From contig NZ_CP124750.1 in assembly GCF_029962605.1 (NCBI RefSeq), forward strand, positions 1,364,001-1,428,000: DNA of 64,000 nucleotides, given 5' to 3'. Origin of the DNA: Serratia sarumanii. GTDB lineage: Bacteria > Pseudomonadota > Gammaproteobacteria > Enterobacterales > Enterobacteriaceae. This document shows, in pieces, positions 51,167 to 60,869 of this stretch. The notes under the pieces were generated by a model, which worked only from the letters and a program-made list of their open reading frames with translations, was not told the DNA's origin and made no database searches. The translations under genes and the position numbers were made by a program. The first letter of the stretch is position 1; each line of letters opens with the position of its first letter.

Positions 51167-52435
51167 ATGCAACGTCGTCGTTTTATCAAAGCTTTTGCGC
51201 TGTCCGCCGCCGCGCTCGGCCTGGGCCTGGCCTGGAGCGCGCAGGCCGCCGACACCATCAAGGTCGGCATTCTGAGTTCGCTCTCCGGCACCATGGCGAT
51301 TTCCGAGACGCCGCTGAAGGATGTGGCGCTGATGACCATCGACGAGATCAACGCCAAAGGCGGGGTGCTCGGCAAAAAGCTGGAGCCGGTGGTGGTGGAT
51401 CCGGCCTCCAACTGGCCGCTGTTCGCCGAAAAGGCGCGCCAGCTGCTGAGCCAGGACAAGGTGGCGGCGGTGTTCGGCTGCTGGACCTCGGTGTCGCGCA
51501 AGTCGGTGCTGCCGGTGTTTGAGGAGCTGAACGGACTGCTGTTCTACCCGGTGCAATACGAAGGCGAAGAGATGTCGCCGAACGTCTTCTACACCGGCGC
51601 GGCGCCGAACCAGCAGGCGATCCCGGCGGTGGAATACCTGCTGAGCGAGGACGGCGGCGGCGCCAAGCGCTTCTTCCTGCTGGGCACCGATTACGTCTAT
51701 CCGCGCACCACCAACAAGATCCTGCGCGCCTTCCTGCACAGCAAAGGCGTGCAGGACAAGGATATCGAAGAGGTCTATACGCCGTTCGGCTACAGCGATT
51801 ACCAGACCATCGTCGCCAACATCAAGAAGTTCGCCGCCGGCGGCAACACCGCGGTGATCTCCACCATCAACGGCGATTCCAACGTGCCGTTCTACAAAGA
51901 ACTCGCCAACCAGGGCGTCAAGGCCACCGACGTGCCGGTGATCGCCTTCTCGGTCGGCGAGGAGGAGCTGCGCGGCATCGACACCAAACCGCTGGTGGGC
52001 AACCTGGCGGCCTGGAACTACTTCGAATCGCTGGATAACCCGACCAACAAACAGTTTGTCAGCCAGTGGAAAGCCTACGCCAAGGCGCACAATCTGCCGA
52101 ATTACGCCACCGCGGTGACCAACGATCCGATGGAGGCCACCTACGTCGGCCTCCACATGTGGGCGCAGGCGGTGGAAAAGGCCGGTACCACCGACGTCGA
52201 TAAGGTGCGCGCCGCGATGGCCGGGCAAACCTTCGCCGCGCCGTCGGGCTTCACGCTGACCATGGACAAGACCAATCACCACCTGCACAAACCGGTGATG
52301 ATTGGCGAAATCGAGGGCAACGGGCAGTTCAACGTGGTGTGGCAAACCGAAGCGCCGGTGCGCGCGCAGCCGTGGAGTCCCTATATCGCCGGTAACGACA
52401 AAAAACCGGATTACCCGGTGAAAGGCGGCAAGTAA
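51167..52435 (+). CDS. urtA: urea ABC transporter substrate-binding protein
   Basis: This 422-residue protein is the periplasmic urea receptor of the HAAT family. The N terminus (RRRFIKAF, hydrophobic run, AQAADTIKVGIL) is a twin-arginine signal. UrtA marks follow: VVDPASNWPLFAEKARQLL, FGCWTSVSRKSVLP, and LFYPVQYEGEEMSPN. CAGGAG precedes the ATG. It is the first of urtABCDE, which deliver urea to the carboxylase/hydrolase pair encoded upstream. Confidence 0.94.
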   Translation: MQRRRFIKAFALSAAALGLGLAWSAQAADTIKVGILSSLSGTMAISETPLKDVALMTIDEINAKGGVLGKKLEPVVVDPASNWPLFAEKARQLLSQDKVAAVFGCWTSVSRKSVLPVFEELNGLLFYPVQYEGEEMSPNVFYTGAAPNQQAIPAVEYLLSEDGGGAKRFFLLGTDYVYPRTTNKILRAFLHSKGVQDKDIEEVYTPFGYSDYQTIVANIKKFAAGGNTAVISTINGDSNVPFYKELANQGVKATDVPVIAFSVGEEELRGIDTKPLVGNLAAWNYFESLDNPTNKQFVSQWKAYAKAHNLPNYATAVTNDPMEATYVGLHMWAQAVEKAGTTDVDKVRAAMAGQTFAAPSGFTLTMDKTNHHLHKPVMIGEIEGNGQFNVVWQTEAPVRAQPWSPYIAGNDKKPDYPVKGGK

Positions 52436-52491
52436 CGTCACTCAGCGCCGGCGCGGCTCGACGCGCGCCGGCCCAACAGAAGAGGCAGCTG

Positions 52492-54072
52492 ATGCAATCT
52501 CCGTTTTTATCCTTTTTGCGCGTCGGGCTGTGGCTGTTGTGCGCCTGGCCCCTGCTGGCGCAGGCCGGGCCGGCCGATGAGTTCGCGGCGGCCAATCGCG
52601 CGCAGCAGGCCAAACTGCTGCAGGCGTGGGCGGCCGAGCCGGACGCCGCTCGCCTGCCGTTGCTGCAGGGGCTGCAGCAGGAAACCGTGGCGATCGACGA
52701 GGCGAAGCGCGCCTTTATCCGCCAGGGCGACCGCTATCTGCCGCTTGAAGCTGAGGCGGCCCCGGTTGGCGAACCGAAGAAGGTGTGGCTGAACAACCGG
52801 CTGCGCATTCTGATCGCCAACGCGTTGTCGGCGCAGCGGCTGGTCAGCGCGGACGCGGCGGTGCGGCTGCAGGCGGCGACCGCGCTGCAGCGCGAAGCGC
52901 AGGGCGAGCAGTTGCCGCTGTTGACCCGGCGGCTGGCGCAGGAGAAAGACCTGCAGGTACGCGACGCGCTGAGCATTGCGCTGGCGAACCTGCAATTGAC
53001 CGACGCCAGCCCGCAGGTGCGCTTCAATGCGGTGCGGCTGCTGGGGGAATCGGGCGAGCCGGAAACCCGCGCGCGGCTGCAGGCGTTGACCGACGCCGCT
53101 CACGAGCCGGACGCCGCGGTGCGCGCCGAGGCGCAACGCAGCCTGCAGCGGGTGCAGCATCGCCTGATGATCGGCGATCTGCTCGGCCAGGCGTTCAGCG
53201 GCCTGTCGCTCGGCTCGATCCTGCTGCTGGCGGCGCTCGGGCTGGCGATCACCTACGGCCTGCTCGGCGTCATCAATATGGCGCACGGCGAAATGCTGAT
53301 GCTCGGCGCCTATTCCGCTTACCTGGTGCAGGGGCTGTTTCAGCAGTTTGCGCCGCAGTGGCTGGCGCTCTACCCGCTGGCGGCGCTGCCGGTGGCGTTC
53401 GCCATCACCGCCGGGATCGGCATGCTGCTGGAGCGCACGGTGATCCGCCACCTGTATGGCCGGCCGCTGGAAACCCTGCTGGCCACCTGGGGCATCAGCC
53501 TGGTGCTGATCCAACTGGTGCGGGTGCTGTTCGGGGCGCAGAACGTCGAGGTCGCCAACCCGGCGTGGCTGTCGGGCGGCGTGCAGCTGCTGCCGAACCT
53601 GGTGCTGCCGTGGAACCGCATCGCGGTGATCGCATTCGTGCTGTTGGTGCTGGCGCTGACCTGGCTGCTGCTGAACAAGACCCGGCTCGGCATGAACGTG
53701 CGCGCGGTGACGCAAAACCGCGCGATGGCGGCCTGCTGCGGCGTGCCCACCGGTCGGGTGGACATGCTGGCCTTCGGGCTGGGATCCGGCATCGCCGGGC
53801 TCGGCGGGGTGGCGCTGTCGCAGTTGGGCAACGTCGGGCCGGAGCTGGGGCAAGGTTACATCATCGATTCGTTCCTGGTGGTGGTGCTCGGCGGCGTCGG
53901 CCAGCTGGCGGGGACGGTGGCGGCGGCTTTCGGCCTCGGCATCGTCAACAAGATCCTCGAGCCGCAGATCGGCGCCGTGTTGGGCAAGATCCTGATCCTG
54001 GTGCTGATCGTTCTGTTTATTCAAAAGCGCCCGCAGGGGCTGTTCGCCCTCAAGGGCAGGGTGATTGACTGA
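52492..54072 (+). CDS. urtB: urea ABC transporter permease UrtB
   Basis: This 526-residue permease has the UrtB-specific N-terminal extension: a signal peptide followed by about 200 periplasmic residues with HEAT-like helical repeats (VRLQAATAL, VRFNAVRLLGESG). After it comes a LivH-type membrane domain (about 230-526) opening with SLGSILLLAALGLAITYGLLGVINMAHGE. It overlaps the urtC start by one base (TGATG). Confidence 0.94.
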   Translation: MQSPFLSFLRVGLWLLCAWPLLAQAGPADEFAAANRAQQAKLLQAWAAEPDAARLPLLQGLQQETVAIDEAKRAFIRQGDRYLPLEAEAAPVGEPKKVWLNNRLRILIANALSAQRLVSADAAVRLQAATALQREAQGEQLPLLTRRLAQEKDLQVRDALSIALANLQLTDASPQVRFNAVRLLGESGEPETRARLQALTDAAHEPDAAVRAEAQRSLQRVQHRLMIGDLLGQAFSGLSLGSILLLAALGLAITYGLLGVINMAHGEMLMLGAYSAYLVQGLFQQFAPQWLALYPLAALPVAFAITAGIGMLLERTVIRHLYGRPLETLLATWGISLVLIQLVRVLFGAQNVEVANPAWLSGGVQLLPNLVLPWNRIAVIAFVLLVLALTWLLLNKTRLGMNVRAVTQNRAMAACCGVPTGRVDMLAFGLGSGIAGLGGVALSQLGNVGPELGQGYIIDSFLVVVLGGVGQLAGTVAAAFGLGIVNKILEPQIGAVLGKILILVLIVLFIQKRPQGLFALKGRVID

Positions 54073-55144
54073 TGAGCCAACCATTGACCGTAACCGGCGT
54101 GCAGAAAGCGCCCCGGCTGGCGTTGAGCATCGGCGGGCTGGCGTTGCTGGCGCTGCTGGTGATGCCGTTCATGACGCTGTTGCCGGCGGATCATCCGCTG
54201 GCGGTGTCCACCTATACCCTGACGCTGGCGGGCAAGATCCTGTGCTATGCGGTGGTGGCGGTGGCGCTCGATCTGGTGTGGGGCTATGCCGGGCTGCTGT
54301 CGCTCGGCCACGGGCTGTTCTTCGCGCTCGGCGGCTACGCTATGGGCATGTACCTGATGCGGCAGGCGGCGGGCGACGGGCTGCCGGCGTTTATGGCGTT
54401 CCTCTCCTGGAATGAGCTGCCGTGGTTCTGGAGCGGCACCCAGCATTTCGCCTGGGCGCTGTGCCTGATCGTACTGGTGCCGGGCCTGCTGGCCTTCCTG
54501 TTCGGCTACTTCGCCTTTCGCTCGAAAATTAAAGGGGTGTATTTCTCGATCATGACCCAGGCGCTGACCTATGCCGGCATGCTGCTGTTCTTTCGCAACG
54601 AGACCGGCTTCGGCGGCAATAACGGCTTTACCGGTTTCACCACGCTGCTCGGCTTTCCCATCACCGCCGCCGGCACGCGGGTGGCGCTGTTCCTGGCGAC
54701 GGTGCTGCTGCTGGCCGCCAGCCTGGCCATCGGCTTTGCGCTGGCGCGCAGCAAGTTCGGTCGGGTGCTGACCGCAGTGCGCGATGCGGAAAACCGCCTG
54801 ACCTTCTGCGGCTACGATCCGAAGGGCTTCAAGCTGTTCGTCTGGACGCTGTCGGCGGTGCTGTGCGGGCTGGCCGGCGCGCTCTATGTGCCGCAGGTCG
54901 GCATCATCAACCCCGGCGAAATGTCGCCGACCAACTCGATCGAGGCCGCGATCTGGGTAGCCCTCGGCGGGCGCGGCACGCTGGTGGGGCCGCTGCTCGG
55001 CGCCGGCATCGTCAACGGCGCCAAGAGCTGGTTCACCATGGCCATTCCCGAATACTGGCAGTTTTTCCTCGGCCTGATGTTTATCGTCGTCACACTATTT
55101 CTCCCGAAAGGCGTGATTGGCCTGCTGCGTCGGAGGAAAACCTC

Positions 55145-55148
<4 letters not shown>
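54072..55148 (+). CDS. urtC: urea ABC transporter permease UrtC
   Basis: This 358-residue LivM-type permease pairs with UrtB. Recognisable segments are DLVWGYAGLLSLGHGLFFALGGY, GVYFSIMTQALTYA and WVALGGRGTLVGPLLGAGIVNGAKSW. It overlaps urtB by 1 bp and urtD by 4 bp (ATGA), so translation is coupled. Confidence 0.94.
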
Positions 55149-55951
<803 letters not shown>

Positions 55952-55963
55952 GGAGGCGTAACG

Positions 55964-56662
55964 ATGCTGCAGGTAGAGGAATTGAATCAATATTACGGCG
56001 GCAGCCACATTCTGCGCGGCCTGTCGTTCGAGGCGCGCATTGGCGAGGTGACCTGCCTGCTGGGGCGCAACGGCGTGGGCAAAACCACGCTGCTGAAATG
56101 CCTGATGGGGCTGGTCCCGGCGCGCAGCGGCAGCGTCCGTTGGCAGGGCGAAACCATCACCGGTAAAAAGCCGCATCAGCGGGTGCGGGCGGGCATCGCC
56201 TATGTGCCGCAGGGGCGGGAGATTTTCCCGCGCCTGACGGTCGAGGAAAATCTGCTGATGGGGCTGGCGCGCTTTTCCGGCGCCGCCGCGCGCACGGTGC
56301 CGGATCCGATCTATGACTTGTTTCCGGTGCTGCGGCAAATGAAGGATCGGCGCGGCGGCGATCTCTCCGGCGGGCAGCAGCAGCAGTTGGCGATCGGCCG
56401 GGCGCTGGCCTGCCGGCCGCAGCTGCTGATCCTCGACGAGCCGACGGAAGGGATCCAGCCTTCGGTGATCAAGGAGATCGGCGCGGTGATCAAACAGCTG
56501 GCGGCGCGCGGCGATATGGCGATCCTGCTGGTGGAGCAGTTCTATGACTTTGCCGCCGACCTGGCGGACAGCTATCTGGTGATGTCGCGCGGCAGCATCG
56601 TGCAGCGCGGCGCCGGCAGCAATATGGAACAGGACGGCGTACGTGGGCTGGTGGCGATTTGA
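55964..56662 (+). CDS. urtE: urea ABC transporter ATP-binding protein UrtE
   Basis: This 232-residue LivF-type ATPase has Walker A GRNGVGKTT, signature LSGGQ, and Walker B LLILDEPTEGIQPSV, and begins with LQVEELNQYYGGSHIL as UrtE does. AGGAGGC precedes the ATG. It closes the 12-kb urea uptake and degradation unit; its stop lies 7 bp from the end of the convergent toxin gene. Confidence 0.94.
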   Translation: MLQVEELNQYYGGSHILRGLSFEARIGEVTCLLGRNGVGKTTLLKCLMGLVPARSGSVRWQGETITGKKPHQRVRAGIAYVPQGREIFPRLTVEENLLMGLARFSGAAARTVPDPIYDLFPVLRQMKDRRGGDLSGGQQQQLAIGRALACRPQLLILDEPTEGIQPSVIKEIGAVIKQLAARGDMAILLVEQFYDFAADLADSYLVMSRGSIVQRGAGSNMEQDGVRGLVAI

Positions 56663-56669
56663 CGTTGGA

Positions 56670-56967
56670 TCAGCTGAAAAAGGATCGGCTGAGCGGATCG
56701 TGGGAGTGATGCAGCACTCTGATGATATTCACCTCTCGCCTGTGCTGACGAAAATAAATCAGGTGGTTGGCGACGGGCAATACCCATAGGCCGGGGCCGA
56801 TTGCATCGATGTTTCTGCCGAGTTGGGGGTGGCTAAGGTTATCGAAAGCCTGATGCAGGTGGCGCAGATAATCTTCGGCCACCTGTAAGCCAAAGTGCGC
56901 CAATCCGCAAAAATAGATCTCTTCCATATCGCCAGGCTTTTGGGCGGACGGTTACTTTCCTGCGCAT
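56670..56967 (-). pseudogene. parE: ParE/RelE-family toxin gene with an apparent frameshift near its 5' end
   Basis: The body from the ATG at 56927 to 56670 encodes 85 residues of a ParE-type toxin (MEEIYFCGLAHFGLQVAEDYL, then PVANHLIYFRQHRREVNIIRVLHH). Family members normally start 12-15 residues earlier with a beta-strand. That missing part (MRRKVTVRPKAWR) is present in another frame from an ATG at 56967, which overlaps the antitoxin stop. A net +1 shift near 56928 separates the two. Either the toxin is inactive, or it restarts at 56927 as an N-terminally short form. A sequencing error is possible. Confidence 0.7.
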
Positions 56968-57215
56968 CCTTTTGCTTTGCTCCGTATTCTTTCCATGAAC
57001 ACATCACGATCCCATTCGACGGCTTCGCCGCTGTGCTCTCCTTCGGCAATCAGGCGCCTAAGCTCTTCCAGTTTTGAGGCGGCGGTACGTTCGCGCAAAG
57101 TGCGCACGGATTCGCGGATGACTTCGCTGGGCGTGCGGTAATCGCCGCTGGCCACCAGGTCTTCGACGAAACTACGCAGTTCGTCACCCAGATCTACCGT
57201 TAATGTTCTGCCCAT
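56952..57215 (-). CDS. parD: ParD-family antitoxin
   Basis: This 87-residue protein has an N-terminal ribbon-helix-helix (TLTVDLGDELRSFVEDLV, then YRTPSEVIRESVRTLRER) and a C-terminal toxin-binding tail (SGEAVEWDRDVFMERIRSKA). It should bind the palindrome upstream at 57249-57267 and neutralise the ParE product encoded downstream. It appears intact while the toxin gene does not. Confidence 0.9.
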   Translation of the reverse strand: MGRTLTVDLGDELRSFVEDLVASGDYRTPSEVIRESVRTLRERTAASKLEELRRLIAEGEHSGEAVEWDRDVFMERIRSKAKGCAGK

Positions 57216-57248
57216 TGTTCCCCCTCACTTTCGGCTATGCTGCGTCAT

Positions 57249-57267
57249 TGTAAGATTAGTTCTTACA
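57249..57267. promoter_or_regulatory. palindromic operator of the parDE module
   Basis: TGTAAGA and TCTTACA are perfect 7-bp arms with a 5-bp centre, 34 bp upstream of the ParD start. Autoregulation by ParD ribbon-helix-helix binding is the expected role. Confidence 0.65.
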
Positions 57268-57350
57268 TTGTGCACGTCAAACTCTCAGGATCTCGACTGC
57301 GGCACCGCCATGAGGGCGGAAGCCGCAAGTTTATTAATTAAGGATAACCC

Positions 57351-57863
57351 ATGAACGAAATCACTGTGTCACGCCTCGGTTGCATCGTCCTGTCCCTGTT
57401 TCCGGCCCTGTGGGGGCTGTTCAGCCTGTTGAACAATACGGCGGATTTCGCCGGCACCGCGCGCAACGCGGTGGGTCCGCTGCTCGCCATGCAGGATACC
57501 TATCAGACGCCGGGGTTGATGTGGCGCGCGATCGGCGCCGACTGGGCCTGCATGTTGGGGTTGGCTGTCATCACCACGCTGGAAACGCTGGCCGGCCTAT
57601 TCGCGGCCGTAGGCGTGGTGCTGATGATCGGGCGATTTAAAGGCCCTTACGCCGCCTTCGCCAAGGGCAAAATCTGGGCGATGCTGGGGGCGCTTTGCGC
57701 GATCGCGGTGTGGGGCGTCGGCTTTATGGTGGTCGCCGGCGACTGGTTTATGGCCTGGCAGGCCAAGCAGGATCCGCTGGCGGTGCAGCTGGGGGCGCTG
57801 ATCTACCTGGCGCCCAATGCGTTTGCTTTGCTGTTCCTGATGCTGCAGCGGGAGCCGCGCTAA
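57351..57863 (+). CDS. DUF2165 small integral membrane protein
   Basis: This 170-residue protein has four predicted membrane helices (about 10-28, 65-95, 110-130 and 145-165). It matches the DUF2165 pattern, with FSLLNNTADFAGT after helix 1 and WACMLGLAVITTLETLAGL in helix 2. The function of the family is unknown. AAGGATAACCC precedes the ATG. It is divergent from parD and convergent with the next GNAT gene. Confidence 0.85.
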   Translation: MNEITVSRLGCIVLSLFPALWGLFSLLNNTADFAGTARNAVGPLLAMQDTYQTPGLMWRAIGADWACMLGLAVITTLETLAGLFAAVGVVLMIGRFKGPYAAFAKGKIWAMLGALCAIAVWGVGFMVVAGDWFMAWQAKQDPLAVQLGALIYLAPNAFALLFLMLQREPR

Positions 57864-57885
57864 ACGAAGGCGGAGCGGGGCGCGG

Positions 57886-58398
57886 TTACAGCGCCTTGCT
57901 CATATACCAGATGCCTATCGAGCCCTGGGCGCTGGTGTAGCAGGTCTCGCCACAAATGCTCAATCCCTGGCGCTGATAAAAGCGTTGGGCGCCGGTGTTG
58001 CGTTGCAGCACCTCCAGCCACAGCGTCTTCTGCCGGCGCTCGATGGCCCGCTGCTGCACCTGTTCGAACAGGCGCTGGCCATAGCCGTTTCCGGCATGGC
58101 CCGGCAGGAAATAGATTTTCTGCAGCTCTGCGCCGCGGGTTTGCGTTGGCGCCAGCAAGCTGTCGACGTTGAGCCGCGCATAGCCGACCAGGGCGTCATC
58201 CTCATAGGCCAACAGCCAGCACACGTCGGGATCGCGCAGCGTCCGTTCCAGCGCGGAGACGGCAAAATCCTCGGCCAGAAAGGCCTCCAGCTCGTGCGGG
58301 TAGCGCCACAGCTCACCGAAGTGCGCGCGATAGGTGCGGATGCCGATATCGCGCACCTGGGTTAAATCTTCCAGCAATGCCTGACGGACGGTGAACAT
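57886..58398 (-). CDS. GNAT-family N-acetyltransferase
   Basis: This 170-residue single-domain acetyltransferase has the acetyl-CoA pyrophosphate loop HAGNGYGQRLFEQV and motif B TLWLEVLQRNTGAQRFYQRQGL. LNVDSLLAPTQTRGAELQKIYFLPGHAG is typical of the RimI-like/spermidine acetyltransferase-like small GNATs. The substrate is unknown. It is monocistronic. Confidence 0.85.
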   Translation of the reverse strand: MFTVRQALLEDLTQVRDIGIRTYRAHFGELWRYPHELEAFLAEDFAVSALERTLRDPDVCWLLAYEDDALVGYARLNVDSLLAPTQTRGAELQKIYFLPGHAGNGYGQRLFEQVQQRAIERRQKTLWLEVLQRNTGAQRFYQRQGLSICGETCYTSAQGSIGIWYMSKAL

Positions 58399-58439
58399 GA
58401 ATGAACCTCATCGAAGCGGGAACCGATGAGTATAGCGGG

Positions 58440-59657
58440 TTAACTTTCAAGATGCCGCGGCGTTTCGCGGCGAAAACCCAGGCCGATGATGCGGCCGAAC
58501 AGGCGCGGCAGCCAGCGGCTGTTGCCGACGCGGGCGATCAGGCGCGAACCGCCCGCTGCGCGGCGTTCGCCCGGCTTGCGCTGGCTCATTTTGATCTGCA
58601 AAAACTGGATGGCCCGGGTGGGGAATTCGCGCCGGCGCTGCACGCTCAGCAGATGCTTCAGCTGCAGCCGATGCTGGCGCAGCGGTGGGATCAGGGCGTT
58701 GGCGGCGGCCACCGCGTCCTGAATCGCCAGGTTGACGCCCACGCCGCCGATCGGCGACATGGCGTGCGCGGCGTCGCCGATGCACAGCACTCCCGGTTTG
58801 GCCCAGCGATCCAGACGATCGATGCGGATGCTCAGTAGCTTCACCTGATCCCACTCGACGATCTCCTGCAGGCGATCGTCCTGGAATGGCGCCACCTCGG
58901 CGAGGTGCAGCAAAAATTTCTCCAGGCCGCTGCGGCGGATCGCGTCGAAGCTGCCTTTATCGATCGAGTAGCCGCACTGCCAGTAGTCGCCGCGATCGAT
59001 CATGATGAAGTTCTGCTTCGGCCCGGTATGGCCCATCGACCAGGCCGGATCGCCCGGCTGCTTGCTGAGCTTCATCCACAAGACGTCGCGCGGGGCGCCG
59101 AAGGAGCGGCTGCTGAGCGCCGCCTGCTCGCGCACCACCGAGTTGCGGCCGTCGGTGCCGATCACCAGCTGGCTGCGCACGCGGATCGGGCCTTCCGGCG
59201 TGTCGGCCAGCACGCCGCATACCTGGCCGCGGTCGTAGAGCAGCTTATGAACCTGCGTCGAGGTGAGCAGCCTGAAATGGGGGAATGCGGTGGCCTGCTG
59301 TGCCAAAAAGTTGAGGAACTCCCACTGCGGCATAAAGGCGATAAATTTGCAGCGCGTCGGCAGGCGGGTGAAATCCGCCAGCTTGATGTCGCGCCCGGCG
59401 ACTTCGGCGTGCAGGGATTCGGCGCGCTGGTGCGGCAGCGCCAGCAGTTCGTCGAGCAGGCCCAGCTGGTGCATGACTTCCAGCGTCGACGGGTGAATGG
59501 TGTCACCGCGAAAATCGCGCAGGAAGTCGGCGTGCTTCTCCAGCACCGTCACGTCGATCCCCGCCCGCGCCAGCAGATAGCCGAGCATCAGCCCGGCGGG
59601 GCCGCCTCCCACGATGCAGCAGGTGGTGGCGTAAGGTGTGATCGGTGATGACGGCAT
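58440..59657 (-). CDS. FAD-dependent aromatic-ring-hydroxylase-like monooxygenase
   Basis: This 405-residue protein has the three FAD motifs of the PheA/TfdB/UbiH flavoprotein group: GxGxxG in CIVGGGPAGLMLGYLLA (17-22), the DG motif in VIGTDGRNSVVR (167-176), and GDAAHAMSPIGGVGVNLAIQDA (294 onward). Start 59657 is set by the FAD motif; in-frame codons to 59738 run through a Fur box. It probably hydroxylates or oxidises an aromatic compound with NAD(P)H and O2. The Fur box points to induction under iron limitation, so a siderophore- or heme-related substrate is worth considering. Confidence 0.85.
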   Translation of the reverse strand: MPSSPITPYATTCCIVGGGPAGLMLGYLLARAGIDVTVLEKHADFLRDFRGDTIHPSTLEVMHQLGLLDELLALPHQRAESLHAEVAGRDIKLADFTRLPTRCKFIAFMPQWEFLNFLAQQATAFPHFRLLTSTQVHKLLYDRGQVCGVLADTPEGPIRVRSQLVIGTDGRNSVVREQAALSSRSFGAPRDVLWMKLSKQPGDPAWSMGHTGPKQNFIMIDRGDYWQCGYSIDKGSFDAIRRSGLEKFLLHLAEVAPFQDDRLQEIVEWDQVKLLSIRIDRLDRWAKPGVLCIGDAAHAMSPIGGVGVNLAIQDAVAAANALIPPLRQHRLQLKHLLSVQRRREFPTRAIQFLQIKMSQRKPGERRAAGGSRLIARVGNSRWLPRLFGRIIGLGFRRETPRHLES

Positions 59658-59717
59658 GGCGGTTGACCCCGGAGAGCGGCCCGCATCCCGCGAGCCGCAA
59701 GTGAATGGTTTAATGTT

Positions 59718-59736
59718 GATAATGATTATCAATATC
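59718..59736. promoter_or_regulatory. Fur box upstream of the FAD monooxygenase
   Basis: The 19-mer agrees with the Fur consensus GATAATGATAATCATTATC at 17 of 19 positions. It lies 61 bp upstream of the monooxygenase start, in the promoter position. The LysR gene on the other side starts at 60000. The rest of the 342-bp gap (59658-59999) shows no gene. Confidence 0.8.
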
Positions 59737-59999
59737 AAGTTTGGCTGTCAACCCGCGGCGCAGTGTGGTCAAAGGGGGCGGACAGATGGCCGACGCGGAA
59801 CAGCTGGCCGTTTTGCGGCTGTGCCTGCGGCGGTTCACGCCATAAATCCAGCCGCACTAACCGCCACTTGGCGGGCTGCGTGCATCGCGAGCATAAGGAT
59901 TCTCCGCAAAGACGTTGACCGGGAGAGCGTGACACGCCATCTTTATCAGTAAAATCGGTATTATTTTTATCGATGGTTCAGAAAATCAGGATGGTCAGC

Positions 60000-60869
60000 A
60001 TGAGGCGAATAACGTTCGATCTCGAGGATTTGCGCAGCTTCGTCACCGGCGTCGAGCTGGGCAGCTTCGCCAAGGCGGCTGAACGGCTGGGGCGTTCGAC
60101 GTCGGCGGTCAGCGCTCACCTGAAAAAGCTGGAACAGCAGGTCGGCGCGCCGATCCTGCGCAAGGCCGGGCGCGGCATGGTGATGACCGAGGCGGGGGAA
60201 ACGCTGCTCGGTTACGCGCGCCGCCTGCTGGAGCTCAATGACGAAGCCGCCGCCGCGGTGCGCGGGTTGGATTTGCAGGGCACGGTGCGGCTGGGGCTGC
60301 AGGAGGATTTCGGCGAGACGTTTCTGCCGCAGGTGTTGGGCAGCTTCGCGCGCGCCAATCCAAAGGTGCGCATCGAGGCGCGCATCGCGCGCAATGCCGA
60401 GCTGATCGACTGGGTGCTGAAAGGTCAACTGGATCTGTCGCTGGCGTGGGATGGCGGTTTGAGCACGCCGTTTAATCTGGCGCTGGGGCAGCGGCAGCTG
60501 CACTGGATCGCCTCGCCCGGCTTCGCGCTGGCGCCCTGGCGAGAAGGGGATGAGCCGTTGCCGTTGGTGATGTTTGACGCGCCTTGCCTGATGCGCAGCG
60601 CGGCGACGCAGGCGCTGGATCGCGTCGGCATACCCTGGCGCATCGCCTTTACCAGCCGCAGCCTGAACGGCGTGTGGGCGGCGGTGAGCGCCGGATTGGG
60701 CGTCACGGTGCGCACGGCGGCGGGTTTGCCGCCCGGCCTGGCGCCGCTGGCCCCCGATCTGCTGCCCGCTCTCGGCCAGCTCGGCGTGGTGCTGCACCGC
60801 GCCGAGGATCAGCCTTCGGCCGCCGTGCAGCGGCTGGCGCAGATCGTGGTCGAGCGGATCGAAACTTAA
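60000..60869 (+). CDS. LysR-family transcriptional regulator
   Basis: This 289-residue protein has the LysR winged helix (LEDLRSFVTGVELGSFAKAAERLGRSTSAVSAHLKKLEQQ) and effector domain with LDLSLAWDGG and the hinge GTVRLGLQEDF. AGGATG lies 8 bp before the ATG at 60000; ATGs at 59973 and 59991 are alternatives. It is divergent from the FAD monooxygenase and overlaps the convergent sseA by 4 bp. A role in regulating the monooxygenase is possible from position only. Confidence 0.87.
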   Translation: MRRITFDLEDLRSFVTGVELGSFAKAAERLGRSTSAVSAHLKKLEQQVGAPILRKAGRGMVMTEAGETLLGYARRLLELNDEAAAAVRGLDLQGTVRLGLQEDFGETFLPQVLGSFARANPKVRIEARIARNAELIDWVLKGQLDLSLAWDGGLSTPFNLALGQRQLHWIASPGFALAPWREGDEPLPLVMFDAPCLMRSAATQALDRVGIPWRIAFTSRSLNGVWAAVSAGLGVTVRTAAGLPPGLAPLAPDLLPALGQLGVVLHRAEDQPSAAVQRLAQIVVERIET

